Below are positions 1 to 6,130 of a stretch of 12,526 nt of DNA, piece after piece; positions within the stretch are counted from its first letter, which is position 1, and every line of letters starts with the position of its first letter. The stretch comes from Prevotella sp. CAG:1185 (GTDB lineage Bacteria; Bacteroidota; Bacteroidia; Bacteroidales; Bacteroidaceae). A program made the translations under genes and the position numbers. The stretch lies in the NCBI GenBank assembly GCA_000436695.1, contig HF992609.1:1-12526 (forward strand). Direction: 5' to 3'. The notes below the pieces were generated by a model. It searched no databases and was not told the origin of the DNA. It was given only the letters and a program-made list of their open reading frames with translations.

Positions 1-1018
1 CCGGAGCGGCATCGTTGCCGAGGCGCGACGATATTACAACGGGCACGTTGTCGCCTCCGATGTTCATCACGGCGCGTGTCTTGCGGCGCTCGGGCGATGT
101 CCAGCAGAAGCCTTCAAAGGCCTTGCCCGGTATGAGCATGTGGCCCTGTTTCTTGCCTATATAGTCAACAAGATGGCGCGCCACGGGTATCTCTGCCTCA
201 GGCTCCTCGCTCAGCGACACGCGTATGGTGTCGCCAATGCCGTCGGCAAGCAGCGCTCCTATGCCCACCGCACTCTTTATGCGGCCGTCTTCGCCCTCGC
301 CTGCCTCGGTCACTCCGAGGTGCAAGGGATATTTCATGCCTTCCTTGTCCATAGCCTCAACGAGCAGGCGCACCGACTTTACCATCACAACCGTGTTGCT
401 GGCCTTGATGGATATCACCACGTCGTTGAAGTTTTCGCGCTTGCATATACGCAGAAACTCCATGCAGCTCTCAACTATTCCGGCAGGAGTGTCACCGTAG
501 CGGCTCATTATGCGGTCGGATAGCGAGCCGTGGTTTACGCCTATGCGTATGGCAGTGTGGTTCTCGCGGCAGATGTTGAGGAAGGGCACAAACTGCTTTT
601 CTATCTTCTGCAGTTCTGCGGCATATTCCTCGTCGGTATATTCAAGTTTCTTAAATGTGCGCGCCGGGTCGACATAGTTGCCCGGATTTATCCTCACCTT
701 CTCGGCATACAGCGCGGCCACGTCGGCCACGTGAGGATTAAAGTGGACGTCGGCCACGAGCGGAGTGTTATATCCCCTGCTCCTCAGTCCAGCGTTGATG
801 TTCTTCAGGCTTTCAGCCTCGCGCACTCCCTGCGTGGTGAGTCTTACATACTCTCCTCCGGCCTCAATTATTCGTATGGCCTGTTCCACGCTCCCCTCGG
901 TGTCGTCGGTCGACGTGGTTGTCATCGACTGTATCCTAACGGGATTGTCTCCTCCCAGCGGAGTTGCGCCCACGTTGACAACCGAACTCTCCCTTCGGGT
1001 GTAATTAAAGATGTCCAT
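1..1018 (-). CDS. ispG: (E)-4-hydroxy-3-methylbut-2-enyl-diphosphate synthase, long form, 3' truncated by window edge
   Basis: IspG (GcpE) reductively opens MEcPP to HMBPP, the penultimate step of the MEP isoprenoid pathway, in the cytoplasm using a 4Fe-4S cluster. The first 339 codons are present. The start MDIFNYTRRES is followed by the family signature around residues 17-36 (GATPLGGDNPVRIQSMTTT). TIM-barrel segments follow: VADVHFNPHVA near 90, VRINPGNY near 110, AIRIGVNHGSLSDRI near 157-170, LHLGVTEAGEGEDGRIKSAVGIG near 232-255, and IGDTIRVSLSEEP near 262-273. In the short E. coli-type enzyme the Cys-containing FeS domain follows soon after this point. Here the chain continues (GHMLIPGKAFEGFW, then RAVMNIGGDNVPVV) with no CxxC, so I infer the long form with an inserted domain, as known in Bacteroidetes, Chlamydia and plants. 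The FeS domain lies beyond the left edge. It sits downstream of purE on the same strand, separated by a large palindromic element. Confidence 0.95.
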   Translation of the reverse strand, partial: MDIFNYTRRESSVVNVGATPLGGDNPVRIQSMTTTSTDDTEGSVEQAIRIIEAGGEYVRLTTQGVREAESLKNINAGLRSRGYNTPLVADVHFNPHVADVAALYAEKVRINPGNYVDPARTFKKLEYTDEEYAAELQKIEKQFVPFLNICRENHTAIRIGVNHGSLSDRIMSRYGDTPAGIVESCMEFLRICKRENFNDVVISIKASNTVVMVKSVRLLVEAMDKEGMKYPLHLGVTEAGEGEDGRIKSAVGIGALLADGIGDTIRVSLSEEPEAEIPVARHLVDYIGKKQGHMLIPGKAFEGFCWTSPERRKTRAVMNIGGDNVPVVISSRLGNDAAP

Positions 1019-1035
1019 GGCTAATAAATTATAAA

Positions 1036-1182
1036 GGAGTTAAGAAGTTAGGGGAGTCAAGGAGTTAAGACGATAGTCTTGCTGCTGCAATCCTGCGTTG
1101 CGTTCACAGATACAGGCCGTATGCCGGTCATCGCAACAGGGCCATTGTCTTAACTCCTTGACTCCCCTAACTCCTTAACTCC
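1036..1182. repeat. Large imperfect palindromic intergenic element (36-bp inverted arms)
   Basis: The left arm (1036-1071) and right arm (1147-1182) are reverse complements over 36 bp with one mismatch (1045 against 1173). Each arm is built of about four GGAGTYA-like units spaced 8-9 bp apart. The 75-bp centre adds nested pairing: CCTG-cg-TTGCG (1092-1102) with CGCAACAGG (1132-1140), and GGC/GCC (1115-1117 with 1123-1125). The whole 147 bp can therefore fold into one long hairpin. It occupies most of the gap between the purE stop and the ispG start. It may be a dispersed REP/MITE-like element, a terminator or attenuator, or an mRNA stability structure; the sequence alone does not decide. No coding capacity is apparent in it. 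Confidence 0.85.
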
Positions 1183-1193
1183 ATAAAACAAAA

Positions 1194-1700
1194 TCAGTTC
1201 GTCTTATACTCATATTTCACCTCGGCGAGGTCTTTGTTGGCCTTTTCGATTTTGGCACCCAGGCCTGCCTTATAGTCAGCAAGGCGTGCGGCAACCTCTT
1301 CGTCGGCCAGCGCAATCATCTCTACGGCCAGTATGGCTGCGTTCATTGCGCCGTTTACGCCTACAGTTGCAACAGGTATTCCCGGCGGCATCTGTATGAT
1401 GCTCAGCATTGCGTCGAGACCGTCGAGCATACCCTTGATGGGCACACCGATAACCGGCAGAGTGGTCGACGCTGCTATCACGCCCGGCAGGGCGGCAGCC
1501 ATTCCGGCTCCGGCTATGATAACCTTGATGCCGCGCTCCTTGGCTCCTTTGGCAAAAGCCTCAACGGCGTCGGGCGTGCGGTGAGCCGACAGGGCGTTTA
1601 CCTCAAACGGTATGTGCATGTCGTCGAGGAACTTACAAGCCTTCTCCATAACGGGCAGGTCGCTTGTGCTGCCCATGATGATACTTACTAATGGTTTCAT
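1194..1700 (-). CDS. purE: 5-(carboxyamino)imidazole ribonucleotide mutase (PurE, class I)
   Basis: PurE converts N5-CAIR to CAIR in de novo purine synthesis, in the cytoplasm, normally as an octamer working after PurK. The 168 aa are full family length. Visible motifs are the phosphate-binding GSTSD loop (10-14), the SAHRTP catalytic motif (38-43, with H40 equivalent to the catalytic His of E. coli PurE), AGAGMAAALPGV (63-74) and IIQMPPGIPVATVGVNGAMNAA (101-122). Where E. coli PurE has a His before LPG (AAHLPG) this protein has Ala (AAALPG); I believe this is a lineage variant, from memory. The C-terminal about 40 residues (from ADEEVAARL) form the usual charged helix. No purK is in the window. 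It lies 96 bp downstream of the PAP2-like gene and upstream of ispG on the same strand, so co-transcription is plausible. Confidence 0.96.
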   Translation of the reverse strand: MKPLVSIIMGSTSDLPVMEKACKFLDDMHIPFEVNALSAHRTPDAVEAFAKGAKERGIKVIIAGAGMAAALPGVIAASTTLPVIGVPIKGMLDGLDAMLSIIQMPPGIPVATVGVNGAMNAAILAVEMIALADEEVAARLADYKAGLGAKIEKANKDLAEVKYEYKTN

Positions 1701-1796
1701 ATTCTGTTTATTTTATTATTGTTTTACACAAATTGGTCTTCACTTAAATGCCGGCAGGCCTCATAACGCGGGGCAACAGGCACGACGGCGGCGCGC

Positions 1797-2414
1797 TCAG
1801 AACAGCAGCACCGACACAAAAGAGCACAACACGCCGGCAAGATAGCCCAGCACTACCTGATGGAGCGAGTGCTGACGCAGAATCATTCGGCTCGTGCCAA
1901 CCATTCCGGCAAGCAGCAGCGTGATGCAGAGCCACCACACCGGATTGAACGAAAAGATAACCGAAAAGGCCAGCAGCGAACCGGTAACGCCGCCGATGGC
2001 TGCCGTATGGGTTGATATCTTGACAAAAAGATTTATCATCGCGCAGGCTATCTGTATCACAAGGGCCGCTATGAGGATGCTTCCCATGAAGTGGGGCACG
2101 TGCGTTATGGTCATTATATAATAGCACACAAGATAAGAAAAGATGGATATTATATAAGGAATAACGCGGCGCTCGCGGCTGCCAAGCTCGATGAGAGTCC
2201 ACCCCTGATATCGCCTGTAGAAACGTATTAGGGCCGTAGGCAGGAGAATTGTGAACAGATAGAACATCAACAGCAGAAACAGCTTGTAGGTCAGGGGCAA
2301 CAAACTGAGGTAACTGAAGATGAAAAGAATCATAAGGCCCAGTATCGGAAGATAGAAAGGCGTGAACATGACGCTCAGCACCTTGGCCGTGAAAATAATC
2401 TCTTTCTGTTTCAT
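1797..2414 (-). CDS. PAP2-like integral membrane protein (possible lipid phosphatase)
   Basis: This is a 205-aa membrane protein with about six hydrophobic segments (roughly 10-35, 42-66, 86-104, 110-130, 143-172 and 187-204). PAP2 (phosphatidic acid phosphatase type 2) motifs are present but divergent. GSRERRVIP (78-86) stands in for the Kx6RP motif. ISTHTAA (133-139, H136) replaces PSGH. SRMILRQHSLHQ (175-186; R176, H182) matches SRx5HxxxD except that the last Asp is Gln (Q186). By analogy it would dephosphorylate a lipid phosphate or pyrophosphate at the membrane, but the weak first motif and the Asp-to-Gln change leave activity uncertain. Its ATG overlaps the rpoN stop codon (ATGA, 2411-2414), which indicates translational coupling to rpoN. 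No signal peptide separate from the first membrane segment is seen. Confidence 0.85.
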   Translation of the reverse strand: MKQKEIIFTAKVLSVMFTPFYLPILGLMILFIFSYLSLLPLTYKLFLLLMFYLFTILLPTALIRFYRRYQGWTLIELGSRERRVIPYIISIFSYLVCYYIMTITHVPHFMGSILIAALVIQIACAMINLFVKISTHTAAIGGVTGSLLAFSVIFSFNPVWWLCITLLLAGMVGTSRMILRQHSLHQVVLGYLAGVLCSFVSVLLF

Positions 2415-3919
2415 TTCTTTCTTAGTCGTGCGACGGGGATGCCCAGCTGCTCGCGATATTTTGCTATCGTGCGGCGTGCCACGGGGTATCCGCTCTCGTT
2501 CATCTTATCCTTTATGGCGTCGTCGCTCAGCGGGCGGCGCTTGTCTTCGTTGTCAATAATGTCTTTAAGAGCGGCCTTTATCTTGCGCGTCGACATCTCC
2601 TCGCCGCTCTCTGTCTTTACACTGTCACTGAAAAAGTGGCGCAGCTTGAACGTGCCCCAGCGTGTCTGGGCATACTTCATGTTGCTTACGCGCGATATGG
2701 TTGATATGTCAAGGCCTGTCTTGTCGGCCACGTCCTTCAGTATCATGGGCTTAAGGTCGCTCTCGTCGCCGTCCTGAAAGTACGCCTTCTGTATGTCTAT
2801 TATGGCCTTCATGGTAACATACAGCGTGTGGCGGCGCTGCTTTATGGCGTCGATAAAGCCCTGGGCGCGCTCCACCTTCTCCTTGGCGTAGAGCAGAGCC
2901 TCCTTCTCGCTGCGGCTCATCTTGCTCTTGTTCTTCTGGTAACTCTTAACCATGTCGGTGAAAGAGTCAGAGACATAGAGGTCGGGCACGTTGCCGTTGT
3001 TTATATAGAACGACACAGTGCCGTCGTCGGCAGTGTCGACAATAAAGTCGGGAGTTATCTGCTGTATGTTTCTTCCCTCAGTCTCGCCGAGCGAAGAGCC
3101 GGGCTTCGGGTTGAGCTTCAGCAGTTCGTTGTGAACCGTCTTCACTGTGTCGGTGTCGATGCCGAGCTGCGATGCTATCTTGTCCCAACGCTTGTTCATG
3201 AACTCGTCGAAGCATTCTGTTATCACACGCTCCATCAGTGAGCGCATCTCCGACTTGTCCTTGCGCCTTATCTGCAGCAGGAGGCACTCGCGGAGGTTGC
3301 GTGCGCCTATGCCGGCGGGGTCGAATGTCTGAAGGATATGCAGCACATGCTCTATGTCCTTCTCGCTTGCGTCAATGTTATGGTATATGGCCAGCTCGTC
3401 GCTCAGCGTGGCAATGTCCTTGCGAAGAAGTCCGTCGCCGTCGAGCGAGCCTATCAGATATTCCATTATCTCCTGCTCGCGGGGCGTAAGGTCAACGTCC
3501 ACCATCTGCTCCTTGAGCCTGTCATAGAACGACACCTGGTCGCCGTAGGTTATCTCCTCGTAGTCAGCGTTCTGGTTGTTGCTCGCCACATACTGCGTGG
3601 CTTCAGGCATCTCGTCGTCCATTCCGATTCCCGACAGGGCCTGGTCGAGCGCCGACTCGCGTTCCTCGCGCTCGCTGACGGCATCAAAGTCGTCGTCCTC
3701 GTCTGCGCCTGAAACGTCGTCGTGCATGTCGTCTGAAGGCTGTACGTCATCGAGGCCGGCAACTTCGAGGGCGGGATTGTCGTCAATCTCGGCCGCCACG
3801 CTGTGCTCCAGTTCTGTCAACGGCATTTCAAGCAGATGCACCACGAGCATCTGCTGCTGAGTGAGGCGCTGTGTCTGAACTTGTTTCTGCGCCTGTGTCT
3901 GTATGAGATTTTGTGCCAT
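2411..3919 (-). CDS. rpoN: RNA polymerase sigma-54 factor
   Basis: Sigma-54 directs RNA polymerase to -24/-12 promoters that need an AAA+ enhancer-binding protein for opening. The 502 aa have the complete family layout. A Gln/Leu-rich region I occupies about 1-55 (repeated Q, LEMPLTELE). An acidic region II lies at about 57-108 and is rich in D and E. The core-binding domain spans about 130-330, with the conserved FDPAGIGARNLRECLL near 199-214 and LNPKPG near 269-274. A DNA-binding helix-turn-helix lies at about 389-431 (LKDVADKTGLDISTISR, then NMKYAQTRWGTFKL). The RpoN box ARRTIAKYRE is at 481-490, near the C-terminus. The start is supported by the conserved region I immediately after the Met. 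The downstream PAP2-like gene overlaps by 4 nt. A 24-bp dyad lies just upstream of the start. No enhancer-binding protein gene is in the window. Confidence 0.98.
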   Translation of the reverse strand: MAQNLIQTQAQKQVQTQRLTQQQMLVVHLLEMPLTELEHSVAAEIDDNPALEVAGLDDVQPSDDMHDDVSGADEDDDFDAVSEREERESALDQALSGIGMDDEMPEATQYVASNNQNADYEEITYGDQVSFYDRLKEQMVDVDLTPREQEIMEYLIGSLDGDGLLRKDIATLSDELAIYHNIDASEKDIEHVLHILQTFDPAGIGARNLRECLLLQIRRKDKSEMRSLMERVITECFDEFMNKRWDKIASQLGIDTDTVKTVHNELLKLNPKPGSSLGETEGRNIQQITPDFIVDTADDGTVSFYINNGNVPDLYVSDSFTDMVKSYQKNKSKMSRSEKEALLYAKEKVERAQGFIDAIKQRRHTLYVTMKAIIDIQKAYFQDGDESDLKPMILKDVADKTGLDISTISRVSNMKYAQTRWGTFKLRHFFSDSVKTESGEEMSTRKIKAALKDIIDNEDKRRPLSDDAIKDKMNESGYPVARRTIAKYREQLGIPVARLRKK

Positions 3920-3923
3920 AACG

Positions 3924-3947
3924 CTGCAAAATTAATATTTTTTGCAG
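3924..3947 (-). promoter_or_regulatory. 24-bp dyad overlapping a possible rpoN promoter
   Basis: CTGCAAAA (3924-3931) and TTTTGCAG (3940-3947) are perfect inverted arms around an 8-nt AT core, ending 4 nt before the rpoN start codon. The left arm read on the minus strand also gives TAATTTTG (3934-3927), a match to the Bacteroidetes -7 element TAnnTTTG, but with no well-spaced -33 element (a TTTG lies 24 nt upstream). A start from this -7 would make the message nearly leaderless. The dyad could be an operator or a fortuitous AT-rich palindrome. Confidence 0.4.
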
Positions 3948-4000
3948 ACGTGAAGAAACAAATACATATTTATTTCTCACGCCTGATGTTAAAGAGACGG

Positions 4001-5290
4001 CTACTCCTTGTAGCCTTCGAGTTTGTTGAGATAGTATTTCTTAAAGTCGCTCCAGTGGTAATAAGGCGCGCAGTCGGTCTTCACGGGCAGCGTGGCCTCG
4101 TTCTCGTTGAGCAGCACCTTTACGAGCACATCATTGTCGTTGCGGTTGCGGCGATAGAACACCAGCTGTATGTTTGCGCCCATCGGGAACACTTTATAGT
4201 TGATCCATCCCTTGCTCTCAAGACTGTCGAGACTTGATATCTGACGGTCGTATCCGTTGATTCCCAACAGACATGTCAGCGGCAGCACCATTGTTTCGTG
4301 ACCGAAGCGCAGCGTTGCGCCCGGTTTGTCGAGGGCTATGCAGCTGTCTGCCTGATGTATTATGTTGCGAAGCAGGTTGCGCTGCGAGAATGGCTGCGTG
4401 GCTCCGTTGAGCGGACAAGCGCCGTAGTTGATATACCACCACGTGTTCTCCAGCTGCCAGTTGGCGTAAAGCTCGTCGTTGGTGAATATGTCGTAAAGCG
4501 TAATTTTATGGCGAAGCTCCGAACTCTGAATGTTTGACGCCAGCGAAAAGAGCTTATAGTTGAGGTCGGAAGCGTCTACTTCATACTTCACATAGTCGCT
4601 GTCGTTGAACAGACTTTTCATCAGTCGCTCAGGATTTACACGTCGGTTGCAGTATTCTTTCCACATAACGTCGGCGCGGCGCGGCATCTTCTGCGCGTAG
4701 AGGGCAGGGTCGCTCTGGTTCATGTAGTACATGTCGTGCATGCTCGCGTCGTGTTTTATCGTCAGTTTGGGGTTCATCAGCAACAACTGCTGCAGTTCGT
4801 TCTCCATTGAAAGGATGCAACGTATAACGATAGTGCTCTTTGCGTCTACCACGACATTGCCCTTGAACACCTCTGGAAAGCGCTCATACATGCGGCGGGC
4901 TATCTGCCTGTGCTGCTCGGCTCCCAGCTCGGTAAGCTCTCCCAGGCGGCCTGCCGCCTCGTCACGGAGCATCACCACGCGCCTTAACACGTCCTTTCCG
5001 AGCGGCGTGAGCTTGCCAAGACTGTCGGCTCGGGCCAATACGCGCACTGGCACGTCATAGTCTTCATTGCCTATCAGATAGCGCGAGCCGTGACGGCCGT
5101 AATGACTTATATAGAACGGACTGTAGCCCTTGGGGGCAGGCGTCAGTTTTTTCTGAACAGGACCCGGATAAGCCAGATAGTTGCTGGCCGAAAGACACGC
5201 ATTGTTTTTTATCTCCTCGCGGGCGTTCTGAGCCTTAACCGGAGACCAAACAAGCACAAATAACAGTACTGAAAGCAGTATTTTATCCAT
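4001..5290 (-). CDS. Secreted histidine-type phosphatase (clade 2, MINPP/phytase-like)
   Basis: Clade-2 histidine phosphatases hydrolyse phosphomonoesters through a phospho-histidine intermediate; MINPP members act on inositol phosphates. The 429 aa begin with a signal peptide (hydrophobic 4-15, likely cleavage after A20 in PVKA-Q), with no lipobox Cys, so periplasmic or exported location is inferred. The nucleophile motif YGRHGSRYL (64-72) holds R66, H67 and R70. The proton-donor region is FGHETMVLPL (329-338), with H331-E332 in place of the HD of acid phosphatases; MINPP enzymes likewise use HAE. Length fits the Bacteroidetes MINPP-like group. The substrate cannot be fixed from sequence; phytate or another organic phosphate is likely. 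It is transcribed towards rpoN with an 81-bp gap, and it has its own candidate -7 promoter element upstream. Confidence 0.9.
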   Translation of the reverse strand: MDKILLSVLLFVLVWSPVKAQNAREEIKNNACLSASNYLAYPGPVQKKLTPAPKGYSPFYISHYGRHGSRYLIGNEDYDVPVRVLARADSLGKLTPLGKDVLRRVVMLRDEAAGRLGELTELGAEQHRQIARRMYERFPEVFKGNVVVDAKSTIVIRCILSMENELQQLLLMNPKLTIKHDASMHDMYYMNQSDPALYAQKMPRRADVMWKEYCNRRVNPERLMKSLFNDSDYVKYEVDASDLNYKLFSLASNIQSSELRHKITLYDIFTNDELYANWQLENTWWYINYGACPLNGATQPFSQRNLLRNIIHQADSCIALDKPGATLRFGHETMVLPLTCLLGINGYDRQISSLDSLESKGWINYKVFPMGANIQLVFYRRNRNDNDVLVKVLLNENEATLPVKTDCAPYYHWSDFKKYYLNKLEGYKE

Positions 5291-5319
5291 AAAAGTTCAT
5301 TTTTAAGATTATTTCACCG

Positions 5320-5327
5320 CAAAGATA
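5320..5327 (-). promoter_or_regulatory. Candidate -7 promoter element for the histidine phosphatase
   Basis: Read on the minus strand this is TATCTTTG, an exact match to the Bacteroidetes housekeeping -7 consensus TAnnTTTG. It lies 29 nt upstream of the phosphatase ATG, giving a leader of roughly 20-25 nt. I see no TTTG or TTG at the expected 19-21 nt further upstream, so the -33 half is weak or missing. Confidence 0.5.
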
Positions 5328-5623
5328 CTTAAAAATAATGTTCTTGTTCATCATTTCAAAATAAAAATAATAAATTTGCACGCCGGACATAATCTTACTT
5401 GATTAGAGTATCAAGTGCTAACATAAAAGATACTATTTGCTATAATACTCACCGTAACCAAAAAACAATAAGCGATCAAGAATGTTAAGCAGAAAAGATT
5501 AAAGTGGCATAATACAAGCAGAAAGAATCTTTACCAAGTAGAAAAGAACAACTTAAACATGGTGACGATTTCTTATAGATACAGTGTAAATAATAAAGAT
5601 AAACATCGTTATTAATAAAAGAA
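5328..5623. other. AT-rich gene-free region between divergent genes
   Basis: This stretch of about 300 bp lies between the divergent phosphatase and small membrane protein genes. All frames carry frequent stops and no RNA gene is recognised. On the plus strand TAAATTTG (5371-5378) matches the Bacteroidetes -7 consensus, with a TTG at 5344-5346, a 24-nt spacer that is longer than usual; if used, the small membrane protein would have a leader of about 240 nt. Three imperfect purine-rich direct repeats of 14 nt, AAGYAGAAA-like, start at 5487, 5516 and 5536. A 6-bp inverted repeat (5407-5412 with 5429-5434) is also present. Base composition is much more AT-rich than neighbouring genes. Confidence 0.5.
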
Positions 5624-5806
5624 ATGGAAAGATACAAGAAACGAGACTATGACCATACAGACGAATCGGAAGTTTTCAAATACAAAAGTCTGATGGCATC
5701 AAGAAACCGCAAAAGAATGTCTAAGATTCTTTTTGTGGCATTGTGCATTATTGCTGTACTTATAATAGCAGCATGCATTATAAGCTATTTCTTCAACTAT
5801 ATGTAG
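5624..5806 (+). CDS. Small single-pass membrane protein of unknown function
   Basis: A 60-aa protein I do not recognise. Residues 1-20 are polar and charged (MERYKKRDYDHTDESEV). A basic patch at 27-34 (RNRKRMSK) precedes one hydrophobic helix at about 35-57 (ILFVALCIIAVLIIAACIISYFF), and the protein ends just after it. The positive-inside rule puts the N-terminus in the cytoplasm. The start follows an A-rich AATAAAAGAA stretch, typical of Bacteroidetes leaders that lack a Shine-Dalgarno. The gene stands alone on its strand, is AT-rich, and is followed by a small hairpin (5834-5850) and a strong terminator (5864-5905), which favours a real transcription unit. Function is unknown; a small regulatory or anchor peptide is only a guess. 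Confidence 0.7.
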   Translation: MERYKKRDYDHTDESEVFKYKSLMASRNRKRMSKILFVALCIIAVLIIAACIISYFFNYM

Positions 5807-5863
5807 CAAATTGAACACCTGACGACCTAAGACATAAGTAGGATACTTATAACAATAAAAAAC

Positions 5864-5905
5864 AAAAAGCGCGGAGAGCTTTATTAACAGCTTTCCGCGC
5901 TTTTT
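5864..5905. terminator. Bidirectional intrinsic terminator
   Basis: Arms AAAAAGCGCGGAGAGCT (5864-5880) and AGCTTTCCGCGCTTTTT (5889-5905) pair over 17 bp with one G-T type mismatch around an 8-nt loop. A-run and T-run ends give a U-tract on both strands. It sits between the stop of the small plus-strand membrane protein and the stop of the minus-strand rubredoxin, so it can end both convergent transcripts. Confidence 0.92.
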
Positions 5906-5920
5906 ATATCTGATCCTATA

Positions 5921-6088
5921 TTAATCGTCTTCTTCAGGAGAGAAATCGTCCTTACCTACTCCGCAGAGAGGGCAAACCCAATCTTCTGGAAGGTCCTCAA
6001 ATGCTGTTCCGGGCTGTATGCCGTTGTCAGGATCGCCTACTTCAGGGTCATATACATAACCGCAAGTGCCACAAACATACTTTTTCAT
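5921..6088 (-). CDS. Rubredoxin
   Basis: This 55-aa cytoplasmic one-electron carrier has a single Fe bound by four Cys: C6 and C9 (VCGTCGY) and C39 and C42 (CPLCGV). The translation begins MKKYVCGTCGYVYDPEVG, with the usual rubredoxin DNGIQPGTAFEDLPEDWVCPLCG core and an acidic tail ending EEDD. Length is normal for a single-domain rubredoxin. In anaerobes such proteins pass electrons to rubrerythrin, superoxide reductase or rubredoxin:oxygen oxidoreductase for oxidative stress defence; none of those partners is in the window. The start lies 42 nt after the GT9 stop, so it may be the last gene of the DUF4254-GT9 operon or have its own promoter in that AT-rich gap. A strong terminator follows. 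Confidence 0.97.
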   Translation of the reverse strand: MKKYVCGTCGYVYDPEVGDPDNGIQPGTAFEDLPEDWVCPLCGVGKDDFSPEEDD

Positions 6089-6130
6089 AATTCTAACTTT
6101 TTAAATTAATAAATTATATTAACTGATGAT

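Noticed and set aside
530..1024. Plus-strand open frame of 164 codons
   Set aside because: It is antisense to ispG, whose translation shows clear family motifs; the plus frame has no recognisable domain.
1744..2202. Minus-strand open frame of 152 codons within the PAP2-like gene
   Set aside because: Different frame from the PAP2-like protein, with no motifs, and it overlaps it entirely in its upstream part.
5407..5434. 6-bp inverted repeat as an operator or hairpin
   Set aside because: The arms are short in an AT-rich stretch with a 16-nt gap; chance occurrence is likely.
5328..5623. Hidden tRNA or other structured RNA gene
   Set aside because: I could not find a cloverleaf, CCA end, GTTCRA-type T-arm or a compact GC stem in this AT-rich region.
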